Below are positions 36,101 to 47,172 of a DNA stretch of 64,000 bases, piece by piece. The stretch spans positions 12,822,096 to 12,886,095 of the forward strand of contig CANTUZ010000011.1 of the NCBI GenBank assembly GCA_947846985.1, read 5' to 3'. The stretch is from Fratercula arctica. Lineage: Eukaryota; Chordata; Aves; Charadriiformes; Alcidae. Every line of letters starts with the position of its first letter. Within the stretch, counting starts at the first letter, position 1. The position numbers and the translations under genes were made by a program. Below the pieces are notes generated by a model. It was not told where the DNA came from. It did no database searches and saw nothing but the letters and a program-made list of their open reading frames with translations.

Positions 36101-36839
36101 TGACATTAACACTTCCGCGAGATTGATAACAAAGACATTCCGCTTGATAGATTTCTCAGCTCAATGTTACTTAGCTAGGTGACTACCTACAAAGCTGTTC
36201 GGATGAAAATCAAACCTGAGCCATGCAGGAGTTGTAATACTCTGCATTAGGCTTAGAGCAGAACCTGCATTACCTGGCAGTAGCATGTGTTCAGTGAAAC
36301 CTGTGACCAAACTCGTCGTTAGGTGTGGTTGGGTCTTCAGGCAGTAGCAGGAGCTCATGGCCGGGCAATGCCGTGGAGGAGGAAGGGCAGCTGCATGCAG
36401 AGCTGCGTCCTTTGGGTGAGATGGGCATCCAAAGGTCTTCCACCCCTTCCTGTGAGCAGTGCCACAAGGCAAGAAAACCTGTTCCCATGCACCCTATATC
36501 AAAAAAATGACAGAGCAAAAGAAAACCCTTCCCACATCCACTTGCCTATCAGAGCGCAGGCTCCGGTGTCTGAGCGACACGAGTCCAGCAGCAGTGCTCA
36601 GCAGTTCAGCTCACCTGGAAGACACGGGTGTGAAAGTCCATGTATCTACATCTTTGGTACACCCTCCATGATACCCACTAATGGCACACACTGCATTGGT
36701 GGCCTTTATTTTGGACTAATGGGTGCAACACAACTTTGGGTACACACAGAAGAGAATCACAGCACTGTTAAAGTCATCAGCATGTCCCTGGAGTTGTCTA
36801 TGGCCTCACAGGTCGTGGAGGAGAGTCTTCTCCCTTATC
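33199..36839. other. unique DNA, nothing recognised
   Basis: About 3.6 kb of mixed, mostly AT-rich sequence with no repeat signature that I can place. The 181-codon frame at 36323-36868 (+) ends inside the CR1 scrap at 36840 and has no motif, so I do not call it a gene. Confidence 0.5.
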
Positions 36840-36914
36840 CTGCCCTGGCAGGGGGTTGGACGAGATGATCTCCAGAGGTCCCTTCCAACCCCCACCATTC
36901 TGTGATTCTGTGAT
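36840..36914 (+). mobile_element. CR1 LINE 3' terminal scrap
   Basis: About 75 bases: 'ctgccctggcagggggttgg', 'acgagatgatctccagaggt', 'cccttccaacccccacc', then two ATTCTGTG octamers. The copy is heavily 5'-truncated. Confidence 0.92.
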
Positions 36915-37579
36915 CTTGGCTTCAGAAATGTCAAATACCTGGGTTTAAAAGCAATAAATACAGTTGGTTTAAAGCACTCAAATTTTTAAGACATTAGGTA
37001 GCTGAAAGTGCAAAGAACATATGGCTGCATTTTCAGAGCACTATTGAAAATTTCACTAGGTGCTTTTTAGTTACTTGGAAGCTATCAAAGTTTGACTTTA
37101 ATTGCATTTGATGTCTAAATTAGTGTTATTTCTGCTAATATCATCAAAATGAGCAATAAGGTGACAGCCAGGGTAGTCTGAAAGCCAAGATGCTTGGAGG
37201 GCACTGCTGGGTCAGGGTAAGGAAACCCAGACACGTACTCTCCCTTCTACATGGAAAAAAAGCTGAAATTGGGCTATATAATTAGACATCCCATTTGATG
37301 CTAAGTGCCATCGTCACTAATAATATAAGTAAAGGTGAGAAGCAGTGAAGAATCAGCAGCCTAAGTGACCTTCTCCTCTTGTTATTGATTTTTTTTCCTG
37401 GTCTTTCATGATATCACCAGCATGGACACTCATAATTACTACTAAGTTTTCTCAAAAAGCAAAGAATAGCCAAATTGAAATCTTGCTCCTGGCACATGTA
37501 ATTACTGACTGAAAAATCCTAGGCAAACCCAGAACATGTGAACAGGGGAGGCCAGTCTTCATCTGAGGACTTTCCTGGT
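36915..37579. other. AT-rich spacer between CR1 copies
   Basis: About 660 bases of AT-rich unique sequence. I see nothing in it. Confidence 0.5.
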
Positions 37580-38010
37580 GGATCTGGTGAGGGGTCTGGA
37601 GCACAAGTCCTGTGAGGAGTGGCTGAGGGAGCTGGGGGTGTTCAGCCTGGAGAAAAGGAGGCTGAGGGGAGACCTTCTCGCTCTCTGCAACCACCTGAAA
37701 GGAGGGTGTAGCCAGGGTCGATCGGTTTCTTCTCCCAAGGAACAGGCAATAGGACAAGTTGAAATGGCCTCAAGTTGCACCAGGGGAGGTTTGAGATAGA
37801 TATTATGAAAAATTTCTTCAGTGAAAGGGTTATCAAGCATTAGAACAGGCTGCCCAGGGAAGTAGTTGGGGTGCCATCCCTAGAGGCATTTAAAAGCTGA
37901 GTAGACCTGGCACTGAGGGACATGGGTTAGTGGTGAGTTCATCAGTGTTAGGTTAACGGTTGGACTCAATGATCTTAAGGGTCTTTTCCAACCTAAATGA
38001 TTCTATGATC
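37580..38010 (+). mobile_element. CR1 LINE, 5'-truncated, older subfamily
   Basis: The order of segments is 'ggggtctggagcacaagtcc', 'tcagcctggagaaaaggagg', 'ggcctcaagttgcaccaggg', 'aaaaatttcttcagtg', 'aagcattagaacaggctgcc', 'ggactcaatgatcttaaggg', then an ATTCTATG tail. This is the same subfamily as 5300-5581 but longer at the 5' side. Point differences are spread over its length. Confidence 0.94.
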
Positions 38011-39179
38011 TTGTCATTCTCAACTTTTAAAAGCAGCCAGCATCAGGCACATGCAGTCTACGTTGTGAAACCAGACAAAGGCACACAGTGGCTTGAGCAT
38101 GTAATTTTTTCATTCCCAAATCACTGCATTAAAAGAGCATGAAGATCATAATTCCAAGTGAGGGTGACAGAAGTGAGATAACTCTAAGGTGGGCTCATTT
38201 ATATGTACATATTCTGATTGAGGTTTTACATGGTGGCCCACACAGCTCTGGTCTCATCTTGGGCACAAGACATGCTATTTCTGATTGGGTACCTGCTCAG
38301 TAGTTCATTAAGATCTCCATGTACTTGCCATGCTTTACTGTATATTAATTCTCTCGTAATATTTTTTAACTTTCTTTCACACCATTTTTAGGAGAAGGGG
38401 TGCTGTTTTTATTACAACCAGGTGGCTGTGCTCAGATTATAGCCAAAGTTGTCAGTACAGCCAATTTACTAATGCCAAATTACAGACTTTCATTCTTAAT
38501 ATTCTCATGTCACTTTTATCAGCTAAGTTCCCTACACGAGCTCCTTTCTTTATGCTCTCAAATATTCCAGTTTATGCACAAAATTCAGCTTGTAGCATTT
38601 TATTGCACTTCTTGTGTTAAGAGGTGCATCCTCCTTTCATTCAGCTGTAGGTATGGGAGCGGAAAGTTTTTGTAGCTCTGCTCCTGGAATTTCAGATCTG
38701 CTTGGAGTTTAGGCATGTACCATTCTTCATTGAATAAGATGGAGGATCTTTCTCAAAATTTGTATAACGTTTGCAAGAGAAGGCTGTGGCATGGAGCAAA
38801 TGCAGGAGAGGAGCAACTTAGTTTTGCAGCGGCCTAATTTTGGCATCTTGACCTGACAACTTGATTGCGACTTTACTGAGGTTCTAGTGCAATTTGAAGA
38901 CAATAAACAAACTGAAAAATATATATTCCTTCTTGTAGGATGTTATTGGTCCTGCTATGGCAATCAGCAGTTATGGGACCTTTAGATTCACAGCATATCT
39001 CATAGGAATTAGGCTTAAGAGTACTCGCTCCCACAACACACTGTCATCATCTGTAGGGACCTGGCATTACAAGCAGGCAGATCCACACAGTTCCTATGTT
39101 CAGCAAGCAGCTATATTAAAATTTGGGAATATGAGGTTCAAGTCTGGATTTACACTTTGCTCTGTGGAGATATGGACCT
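38011..39179. other. unique DNA, nothing recognised
   Basis: About 1.2 kb of AT-rich sequence with no recognised repeat or exon. Confidence 0.5.
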
Positions 39180-39640
39180 CTTTATGTTATGTTATCTCTT
39201 TATGTCAGTCTCTTTTTTCCTCCTAGTATGTCTCCAGTTGCTTTCCCCGCTGGTCCTCTCCTTAGCCATCTTTGGCTTTGCTTAAATTTGCTATTTCCCA
39301 GTACTCCTTCTATTGCCAGCGCTGTCCTTTTTTTTTGTTTTGGTTCCCAGGTACTTCTCGTAATCCCATCCCCCAATGGATGGGAATGTTCCATCATCCC
39401 AATGGGTTTTATCCTTCTTGTCTTCCCATCTTAAGTTTCTTTCTTGCCTCTCTCTGCCTTTGCTCTATTTTTGCTACCTGTCTCTTGTGCCATTAACATT
39501 CAGCTTCTGCTCTCAGCCCTTCCATTCCACCCCTTCATCTCCTTTTCCTCTTGCCCTTGCTTCCATCCTTTAAATTTGTGTCTGACTCCTCCTAGGTACC
39601 TTTTCTGTCGTCTTTTTTGCCCAACTTCAATTTTTCAATC
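39180..39640. repeat. long pyrimidine-rich (C+T) low-complexity stretch
   Basis: The + strand is strongly biased to C and T. The 60-base lines I counted (39241, 39421, 39541) have roughly 75-82% pyrimidine. It is not a simple tandem repeat. Several stop-free frames here are a side effect of purine depletion. Confidence 0.7.
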
Positions 39641-40414
39641 TTTGCATGTTAGTTGCAAGAAAGGCAGTTAAAAGACATGGAGAGCCCAGGACAGACAGGC
39701 CCTCTGCTCGCAGATCTGATGCCTGGTGACACAGACTTGGGAGCCAGCATCCTTCTCAGTGTCCGCATCCCTGTAACAGAGCACGCTCAGGTCATCTGAA
39801 GGATGCTGCAAGTGACAGCCTGGTCAGCATGTAGGAGCTTGAGGGAGAGAGAGCAACCTTAGGACACTTTTTACAGCCTTAGGGAATCTAGCTGATACAT
39901 TTTAAGGAATTTTATTGAGAAAGTCAGAACTGCAAGTTTTGGATGTTCATAACTTTTGCAGTTTGGGATAAGACTGAAAAGTGCCAATAAATGAGACACC
40001 TTGCCACCCTGAGTGCCCTCTCAGACCTCAAAACCCTGCTTCAAAATAAATAAGTAAAGTTATTAAAATACAGACAAATCCTTTCCCCTCTATTTCTTAC
40101 TTGGAAAAGGATACAATTTTTTTTTTACTTTTTTTTTTTTCCCCCTGAAAATTAAAAAAGAAAAAGGAAGAAAAAATCAGCCTTGAGAGGTACATCTAGC
40201 ATGGAAGGGTTCAGCCCAATTAATTCAATTTTTCAAGTCATTATCACCTAGAAATAGGTTTTCACAATAGGAGGTGCTAGACAACTTATATTTAGTCCTT
40301 GGTATTTAAACTGGCCATAATGATTACTGAAATCTTCTTTTCAAGAATTCCCACCCAGCACATGGGGAAGCATGGGGCTATATGCAGTGTTTTCACACAA
40401 GTATTTTGTGCCAT
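39641..40414. other. unique DNA with interrupted poly-T
   Basis: AT-rich sequence. It includes an interrupted T tract at 40117-40140 followed by CCCCC. No gene or CR1 was seen. Confidence 0.5.
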
Positions 40415-40601
40415 GGCTTGAATTCTGCACTGCAGTGTTGCTCAATCCCTTAAACTAGTTGCTGTAAATGCCACTGGAATTCTGTTTTTCCAGATCCAGC
40501 TAATATATACGTAAACACTTAACTATTTGCATGGATTTACATAATTCCAGTGGCATTTACAGCAACTAGTGTAATAGATTGAGCAGTGCAGAATTCAAAC
40601 C
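40415..40601. repeat. 187-bp inverted repeat (hairpin; possible MITE-like or inverted duplication)
   Basis: The left arm (40415-40484) and right arm (40540-40601) are reverse complements, with about five mismatches over 62 positions and one 8-base insertion in the left arm (AGTGTTGC). The core ACTAGTTGCTGTAAATGCC plus the adjoining ACTGGAATT pairs perfectly for 28 bases. The loop is about 55 bases. A CR1 copy begins just beyond the right arm. I see no clear target-site duplication or known terminal motif, so the class is unresolved. Confidence 0.85.
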
Positions 40602-40605
40602 ACTA

Positions 40606-41166
40606 CTCCAGCCTGGTGAGACCCCACCTGGAGTACTGCATCCAGCTCTGGAGTCCTCAGCACAAGAAGGACATGGACCTGTTGGAGCGGGGCCAGAGGA
40701 GGCCACGAAGATGATCAGAGGGCTGGAGCCCCTCTGCTGTGAGGACAGGCTGAGAGAGTTGGGATTGTTCAGCCTGGAGAAGAGAAGGCTCCGGGGAGAC
40801 CTTAGAGCCCCTTCCAGTCCCTAAAGGGGCGCCAGGAAAGCTGGGGAGGGACTCTGGATCAGGGAGGGGAGCCATGGGATGAGGGGTGACGGTTTTAAAC
40901 TGAAAGAGGGGAGATTTAGATGAGATACTGTGAAGAAATTCTTTGCTGTGAGGGTGGTGAGCCCCTGGCCCAGGTTGCCCAGAGAAGCTGTGGCTGCCCC
41001 ATCCCTGGAGGTGTTCAAGGCCAGGTTGGATGGGGCTTGGAGCAACCTGGTCTGGTGGGAGGTGTCCCTGCCCAGGGCAGGGGAGTGGAACGAGGTGATC
41101 CTTAAGGTCTCTTCTAAACTGAACCATTCTATGATCCTACGATTCGATGTTTCTATGACTCTATTT
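40606..41166 (+). mobile_element. CR1 LINE, 5'-truncated
   Basis: It starts at 'ccagcctggtgagaccccac', runs through 'ctggagtactgcatccagct', 'tcagcctggagaagagaagg' and 'gcaacctggtctggtgggag', and ends in an extended degenerate tail of ATTCTATG-like octamers (about 41125-41166). It is the subfamily of 8931, 18178 and 32151. The 5' truncation point abuts the inverted repeat. Confidence 0.95.
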
Positions 41167-43844
41167 CTTGGAAATAGCAGGGCTTTGTGAAGCACCTTGC
41201 AGACATAATTTGGCAATACTGGTGAACTTTGTAAACTCTATCGATGTCAGGATGGTTTGTTCTCTTGGGGTTACAATTGTCCAAAACCAGTTAAAACCAT
41301 GACTTGAAATCCGTAGCTTGAAAACTGAATCAAATAACTGAATGTGAACAGCAGGCAAATGTGAGCTGGAAGAAGAACCTGAAAATTATTGATGACTCTC
41401 TGACACCAGTTGGGACCCAAGACCAGAGCAGGGTTGTAGGAGACAAGGGTGTGAAGCTCGAAAAACAAAGTATGACCTGTGGTAAAGCGTGGCTAATTTA
41501 TCAGAAGCGGTAAATACAGTGTGGCTGTGGCAACATTCTGTGTTGCAGGTCAAGCAAGCATCTCCCTCGTGGGTGCATGCTTGCACGGTGAAGGACTCGG
41601 GGGGAAGGAAGGGAGGATTGACCGGGTGAATCTATTGGCAGATTCATGGTTTGGCTGCGGCTGACAGCAGCAGTTGGTTTTGTGTGGTCGCTGTTGTCTG
41701 TGGCTTGAGCAGTGTACCTGGGTATGGCTGTCCTTATCCCCCATTTGTGATCTTATTTGACAATTTTCTTTTGGTTGGCAGAGACAAGCTAATTAAACCA
41801 GAATTCTTTTCTAACCTATGCATGAAAATGCTGTCCTTGGAGCCAGTTCTTCTCCCTGAGGGTTTGCATACTTGAGATACTGCTCAAGTAGTCCGAATCA
41901 TGATCTCATCAGAGACAATAAGATGCTGAAGATGCTTCTTAAGTGCTCAGTTTAAGCTCCTGTCAGGGAATCTGTCCACTGACATAGCTAATACATTCTC
42001 CATTTTCAGAGACATCATTCAATTTAGTCCCAAAGTCACCCTTGCTCCACAGTAATTTGGGGTCAACCCAATTTAGCATTGAGGAAAAACATATTTATGC
42101 CAAAATTATAGGATTGCAAAGGAGGTTGACAGTAATGAACAATCCCACTTAGAAAACACCTATTATTCACACATACACATGTGCGCACACAAACATCCAC
42201 ACATACAAAAAACAAATACAATTTTCTCAACAAAAATATAAAGAAAAAACACAGGGAAGAAAACCACTGAAATGCGAACAAGTTCAGAATAAAAAAATCA
42301 AATTTTTCTTTGAAAACATAATTTGCATAAAAAATGTGTGGCTTTCATCTAGGTCTCAATTTTCTGTTGGGGGAAAAAAATGCCTGTCCATGGTATTTCC
42401 TTTATCATGAATAATTTGTTTTCCCAGGCTACCAGTGAAGCCCATCTTACGGAGCCCCATTATAAGCTGTTAGTTTACCCTGAATCCTCTCTTCATGTGC
42501 AGCCAGGGACAAAAGGGGGTATCAGCAGAAATACCAGCACAGCTTCAGTAAGTTTAGCTGTTAATGGTCTTCAAAGAAATGCTATGGATCTTTGAAGCAC
42601 TGATCTAGAGTCAGTGGACTCACAGTGGAGTCACAGGGACAAGGGCAGAGGGCTGAGGAAAATCTCTACTGTGCACCCACGTGTGCATCTGCTCCACAGT
42701 AAGTACTGGGTGATGGGCTACTTAATGGAGGAGTCAGACATAAATGAAGACTCACGCCTGCTTTGTGGAGGACAAATGTGTTATTGCCAGCAAGGGGTAC
42801 AGTCCAGCTGATTTTATGCCCCATTCCGTGCTCAGAGAGCCATCACACTGACCCTATGTGAGTTTCTCTGGGTAAAAATGATTGAAAATTTGGCCCCTAA
42901 AACCAACCCTTTTAAGGAAATCCACAGGTCAGGACTACTATAGCTTTATCCTTGATGTCTAGTGAGGTTTGTACAGGGAAAGCTGCTACTGATAAATGCT
43001 CCACAGCCAAGTCTGAGAGGACTCCATCCAAGTGCAACACCTTTGATGCTGCTCCACCAGTCACATCCCTCCAGTGGCACTTGGCAGTGAAGCACTTGCG
43101 AGCTCTTAGTGAGGAGACTGTTCCACCTCCATCCACTTCCATTTTGTCCAGTAAAGTGCAAGTGTTAAAGCAAGATTTTGGAGGGTCTGGTGTGAAGAAG
43201 CAAGTGCCATGATCCCACCCTCATACAGTTAACTGCATGCACCTTACTGATTTCTTTTGCAAGGAGCGTGAGACGTGCCAAGTCGGCTTGAGAGTGCTGT
43301 GAGTCACTAGGTAGAATCTTCTGGATCACTCTGATGGTGTCCAATCTTACAAGAGAATCCCTTTTCAGCTAAAAATCCTAAACAAAATTAACAGGACTAA
43401 AGCTATGACTGGCTGTGACCTGTACAGGAGGATATTCTTACCTGTCACTTCTTTGTTTCCAGTAGTTCAGCATAGTTCATCAGCTCACAGCCTCTTCAGA
43501 AGGGGCAATATCTCAGGAGACTTCCCATCACTCTTCCCTGTGTTGGTGACATCATAGCAGGCCAAAATGGGAGCAGAAAAGTGATTGCCATCACTACAGG
43601 TTGCACAGGAGGCATTTTAGAAAGGTGCTTTCAATTCCAAACTTCCCAGCTATGCCAGGTTTACTGCCTGTATCCATAGCAGGGCATGGTGTCAACTGAC
43701 TTCTGCACCGATAGATATAAATTGCAACTGAGGGCTCACAGATTGGTAGCAGGGTATGTTGTCTGACGCCATCCTAAAGCTTGAGAGACATTATTCAACA
43801 GAAACTAGAAAGCAGGATTACTCAGTACTTACTTAGGGAAGACT
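41167..43844. other. unique DNA, nothing firmly recognised
   Basis: About 2.7 kb. It contains an imperfect CA-rich patch at about 42168-42210 and A-rich sequence near 42220-42310. Frames at 42912-43212 on both strands were considered as a zinc-finger relic and rejected. Confidence 0.45.
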
Positions 43845-44090
43845 TAATTTGTAATTATTGTTATTGTTGGCTAATGGTACTTCAGTAGGATCTACAGAAC
43901 CCAGGATGAGGACTTTGTCATATTCGTGTTGTATGGCTGCAGGGAAAGAGCTGCTCCTCAAAGTGCTGACAATTTCAATGGAGATGACAAAGAAAGTGTT
44001 ATTACACACAATTTAAACATGGTGATGTGAAGCCCTGAGAGTATAAATTGCCAAAAAGCTAGGCGTGTAGTCTAAGTTCAGATATGCCTC
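43845..44090 (+). mobile_element. ancient amniote interspersed repeat, copy 1 (MIR-like end)
   Basis: The words run in the order of a repeat common in turtles, crocodilians and birds: 'aattattgttattgttgg', 'ctacagaacccaggatgagg', 'gctcctcaaagtgctgacaa', 'gagatgacaaagaaagtg', 'tattacacacaatttaaaca', 'gaagccctgagagtataaat'. These correspond to an ATT-rich start, a '...ccccattgtgctaggcgctg' region, 'cctgccccaaagagcttaca' and 'cattttacagatggggaact'. It is highly diverged. I do not assign a Repbase name. Confidence 0.5.
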
Positions 44091-44497
44091 TCAGGATGGG
44101 ATGAATCAGCCTTGAAAGTGCCCATTTCTCTTCACTACAACCAAAGAATCTGAAATTACAACTTTAGATGGGACTCCTCATTGTCAGAGAGAATTTGGGC
44201 AGAGAAATTCCCCCCAGATGGCTTGTTTCAGTCACCCACTCCTGTCTTCCAGATACCAGTATCTGACCCCATCTCCAGGTTCCTATCTTCGCATACAGCA
44301 CTGTAACACTAACCCACCCAACTGCCTACTGAGACATTCAGAGACAAACTGCACTGAGGAGGAGCCTCCACAGCTACCAGCTGCTCCCTGGGGATCCTCT
44401 CACCTGTTATATTTGGGCACGTTCCCCTTCTGAACTTGGCCCTCTGATCAGGTCTGCTGAACACCGTCAGGTAATTATAGCTAATACCATGTCTATA
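44091..44497. other. spacer between two ancient repeats
   Basis: About 400 bases of unique sequence between two same-orientation repeat copies. I see nothing else in it. Confidence 0.45.
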
Positions 44498-44730
44498 ATT
44501 ATTGTTATTATCATATTACTATTATTACTTTTTGTTCCATCGTATCATTTCCATCTTATTATTATGCTATTTATGTTTTGGTCATTATTCAGATAATAAA
44601 GCCAGATGCTCTGACTTGCTTCAGAGCTTCATTGTGCTGGATGCCGTAGTGTCCCCTGTGAAAAGTCAGTCCTCACCCTGAAGCACTTAAAAATCTAATT
44701 AGAGAAGACATACCAGCATTATCTTCATCT
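44498..44730 (+). mobile_element. ancient amniote interspersed repeat, copy 2
   Basis: An ATT-rich stretch (44498-44560) is followed by 'gagcttcattgtgctggatg', 'gtcagtcctcaccctgaagc', 'acttaaaaatctaattagag' and 'aagacata'. This follows the same order as copy 1 at 43845 and is closer to the recalled consensus in its middle part. Orientation is the same as copy 1. The name is unassigned. Confidence 0.5.
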
Positions 44731-47134
44731 ATCAGAAGCTTCAATAGCAAACCCCCACTCTTCAGGATATGCAAGGTCACTTTACTTACTGAAGAATTGG
44801 TAGAACTCACAATATTCTTGATGCTTGAGCCAACCCCAGCTCTAGAAGTCACCTTATTTCAGCTTTGCTTTCCTAATTCCTCCTGAATTGCACACTCCGA
44901 CCTGTGCAGATACTTACCCTGACTCGCTTACTCTTCTACACCCTGCACATTATCTCCCTGAGACATGTAATCATTCATATAAAAACAATTTTAGCAAATC
45001 CCAAGCTATAAATAAACGGCTTAAACTACCGCTGAAGAAGGAAGGATGCTCCTGTCAGGAGAGTTTCTGGGACCTGCTCGGATACCGCAGTACGGGAGCG
45101 ATGTAAGCCCAGGGATACCCCACACCAGGGCGAGCAGCCGCAGCCGTGGGAGTCCCTTCCCAGCAGGCTGCTGGCTGGGGTCCCCCTGGTTCGGCAGAGG
45201 AGCAGCAGCAAGGACGGCCACGGCCCTGCCTCCAGCCCCTCCAGGACGCACTCACCTTCACCCTGCAGCCATCCTCATCCAGAAGGGCTCAAAAATTTGT
45301 CAGCAATTGGCTATTTTGCCAGACGCAGCCTAGGCTCTCTCTTTGATTTCTCTGCATGTTCATTTAATAACTCAAATGTGGTTAAAACACCAGAATTAGA
45401 GCCTCCATTTATTTTGCCATTTCCCAGCTTTTCCAAAAGGTGAATGTTTAAAGTGATGTATGAGCCGTGAGCTACAGTGCTCATTTATGGCTCTTGCAAA
45501 GCTTTCCCCATGACTGGAAAACAGTGGACATTCACAATCAATAAGACTCCTCCGAACAGCCCACTTTCATTAGGAGGTTGTCACAAAGTTATTTCAAAAC
45601 CTTGCTCAAGTAAATTGGCTGCAAGCAATGAATGCTCAGTTTGCCGCCGCCTGGCACTTGGCTCTGAGGGGCAAAGTTCCAGAAAGTATTTATTTCACCT
45701 CAATATTAAATTCTGACGTGCAATACGACTGCTAAAACACGGGCTAGGAGAGATCTGTAATTATCTCCTGAATGTATCACATGTAAATACCCACTGCATG
45801 GCTTTACAATGTCGATACCTGATGGAGAGCTGTGAAAAGGGTGTCTTTCAGATGTGATGTCATTTACAGCTTACTTTTGGGAAAAAGCATTCTAATCTGG
45901 TAATGCTGATGTTCCAGCACATCACTCTGCTGTGAAATCCTGTTAATACTAGTCATAATTTTTTCCTGCTGAGGTCAGCAATACAGTTGCTACTGGTTTT
46001 AGTGAGAGCAGAATTAGTCTGAATTTTTAAATGATACCATCTAATTCTAAATCTGAGCCCTTCTGAGATCCAGCATATGGAGTGGCAGTTTGCATTCTAA
46101 TAAAACATAGAAGGAATTATTGTTCCCTGAAAACCATATGTATTCTCAAAGTCTGCCACTTTCTATTAGAATGCTGCAGAAGCCCTGGGAGAATGATAAC
46201 ATTTTTATCCAAAAGGTTAAGCAAAAAATACTGAATGGAAAATATAAGCTTTGATAAAACTGAAGCAGAAATTTTTAAGTTTTAAAAAACATCCAGATAT
46301 TCAAGGCTTTTTGAATGAACTAAAAATATTTTATGAAATACGTTTGGTATGTGAACACTGAAGTACACTTTTAAAATTTCAAGCAAAGTAACCTTTGCAA
46401 AATATTCTACAAGCATTTTAAAAATGCAATTCCACTGTTGGCCTGTAGTTCCAAAGGCCAAGAGCAACACGCCAAGAGCAGCCGCCCGCTGCCAGCTTTG
46501 CTCTCCGCATTATCCGGTCATAGATAAACCCCGGGAAAACTCTGCCCATGTCCCCTCAGTCCAATTTCCTTTCCTTCCCAGAGCATGATGCTCCTGAGGG
46601 GTGCGATGGGCAATCATAACCAGCTTCCAGGAGATGTTTCTTCCTCAGCTCACACCTCTCCTTTGGCTGCGAGAGGTCATTTCCCTTCTAAGAAGTTGCT
46701 GGGGTAACAGTGAATATCCTTCATCTGGGTTTTCATAGATAGTACATCTTGCTTTTTTCAAAGCTTCTTCTTGTGAAGAGGGCATTCCACATAATCTTAT
46801 CGTGAGCTCTTAAAAATTCATTTTCCTGTATTTCAAGGAAGAAAAAACAGTTTGGGGGGCTTGATAAGAAGGCAGGAGACAGACTTTTCGCTTTGCAGTC
46901 AGAGGAAGAAGGTTCATTCCTCCTGCCACAGGACCATTATTTCAGCAATTCAAATTTTAACTGATGAAAATTGAAATGGCTCTTCTCTGTGAAAGCTCCA
47001 ACTTTTCTTATATAGGGAAAACAAACATCTGAATTGCAAAAGTCATACTGAGAAATCTATGTCTTGCTCTGGGGAACGTGGGGATTTTTCACATGCCACA
47101 CAAGTGCTGCAGATCAACTGCGTCAGAATTCACA

Positions 47135-47138
<4 letters not shown>
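44731..47138. other. unique DNA including a GC-richer patch and a CNE-like stretch
   Basis: The patch at 45046-45270 is GC-rich with moderate CpG and has overlapping frames on both strands, none with a motif. The stretch 45370-45900 lacks repeats and has the word composition of a conserved non-coding element (inference). Nothing else is recognised. Confidence 0.4.

Positions 47139-47167
<29 letters not shown>
47139..47167. repeat. poly-T tract (T29)
   Basis: Twenty-nine consecutive T on the + strand, the longest homopolymer in the window. Confidence 0.95.

Positions 47168-47172
<5 letters not shown>

Noticed and set aside
36323..36868. 181-codon + strand open frame
   Set aside because: Ends inside a CR1 tail, lacks motifs, and has two overlapping alternative frames of similar quality.
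42952..43212. Possible BED-type zinc finger relic of a hAT transposon (K-C-N ... TSLQWHLAVKHL)
   Set aside because: The H-x4-H end is suggestive, but the paired C-x2-C is absent and no other hAT transposase segment or terminal inverted repeat is visible nearby.
45250..45340. Minus-strand donor-like GTGAGTG at about 45254 suggesting a minus-strand exon
   Set aside because: The upstream minus-strand frames have early stops and no acceptor was found. One donor-like word alone is weak evidence.
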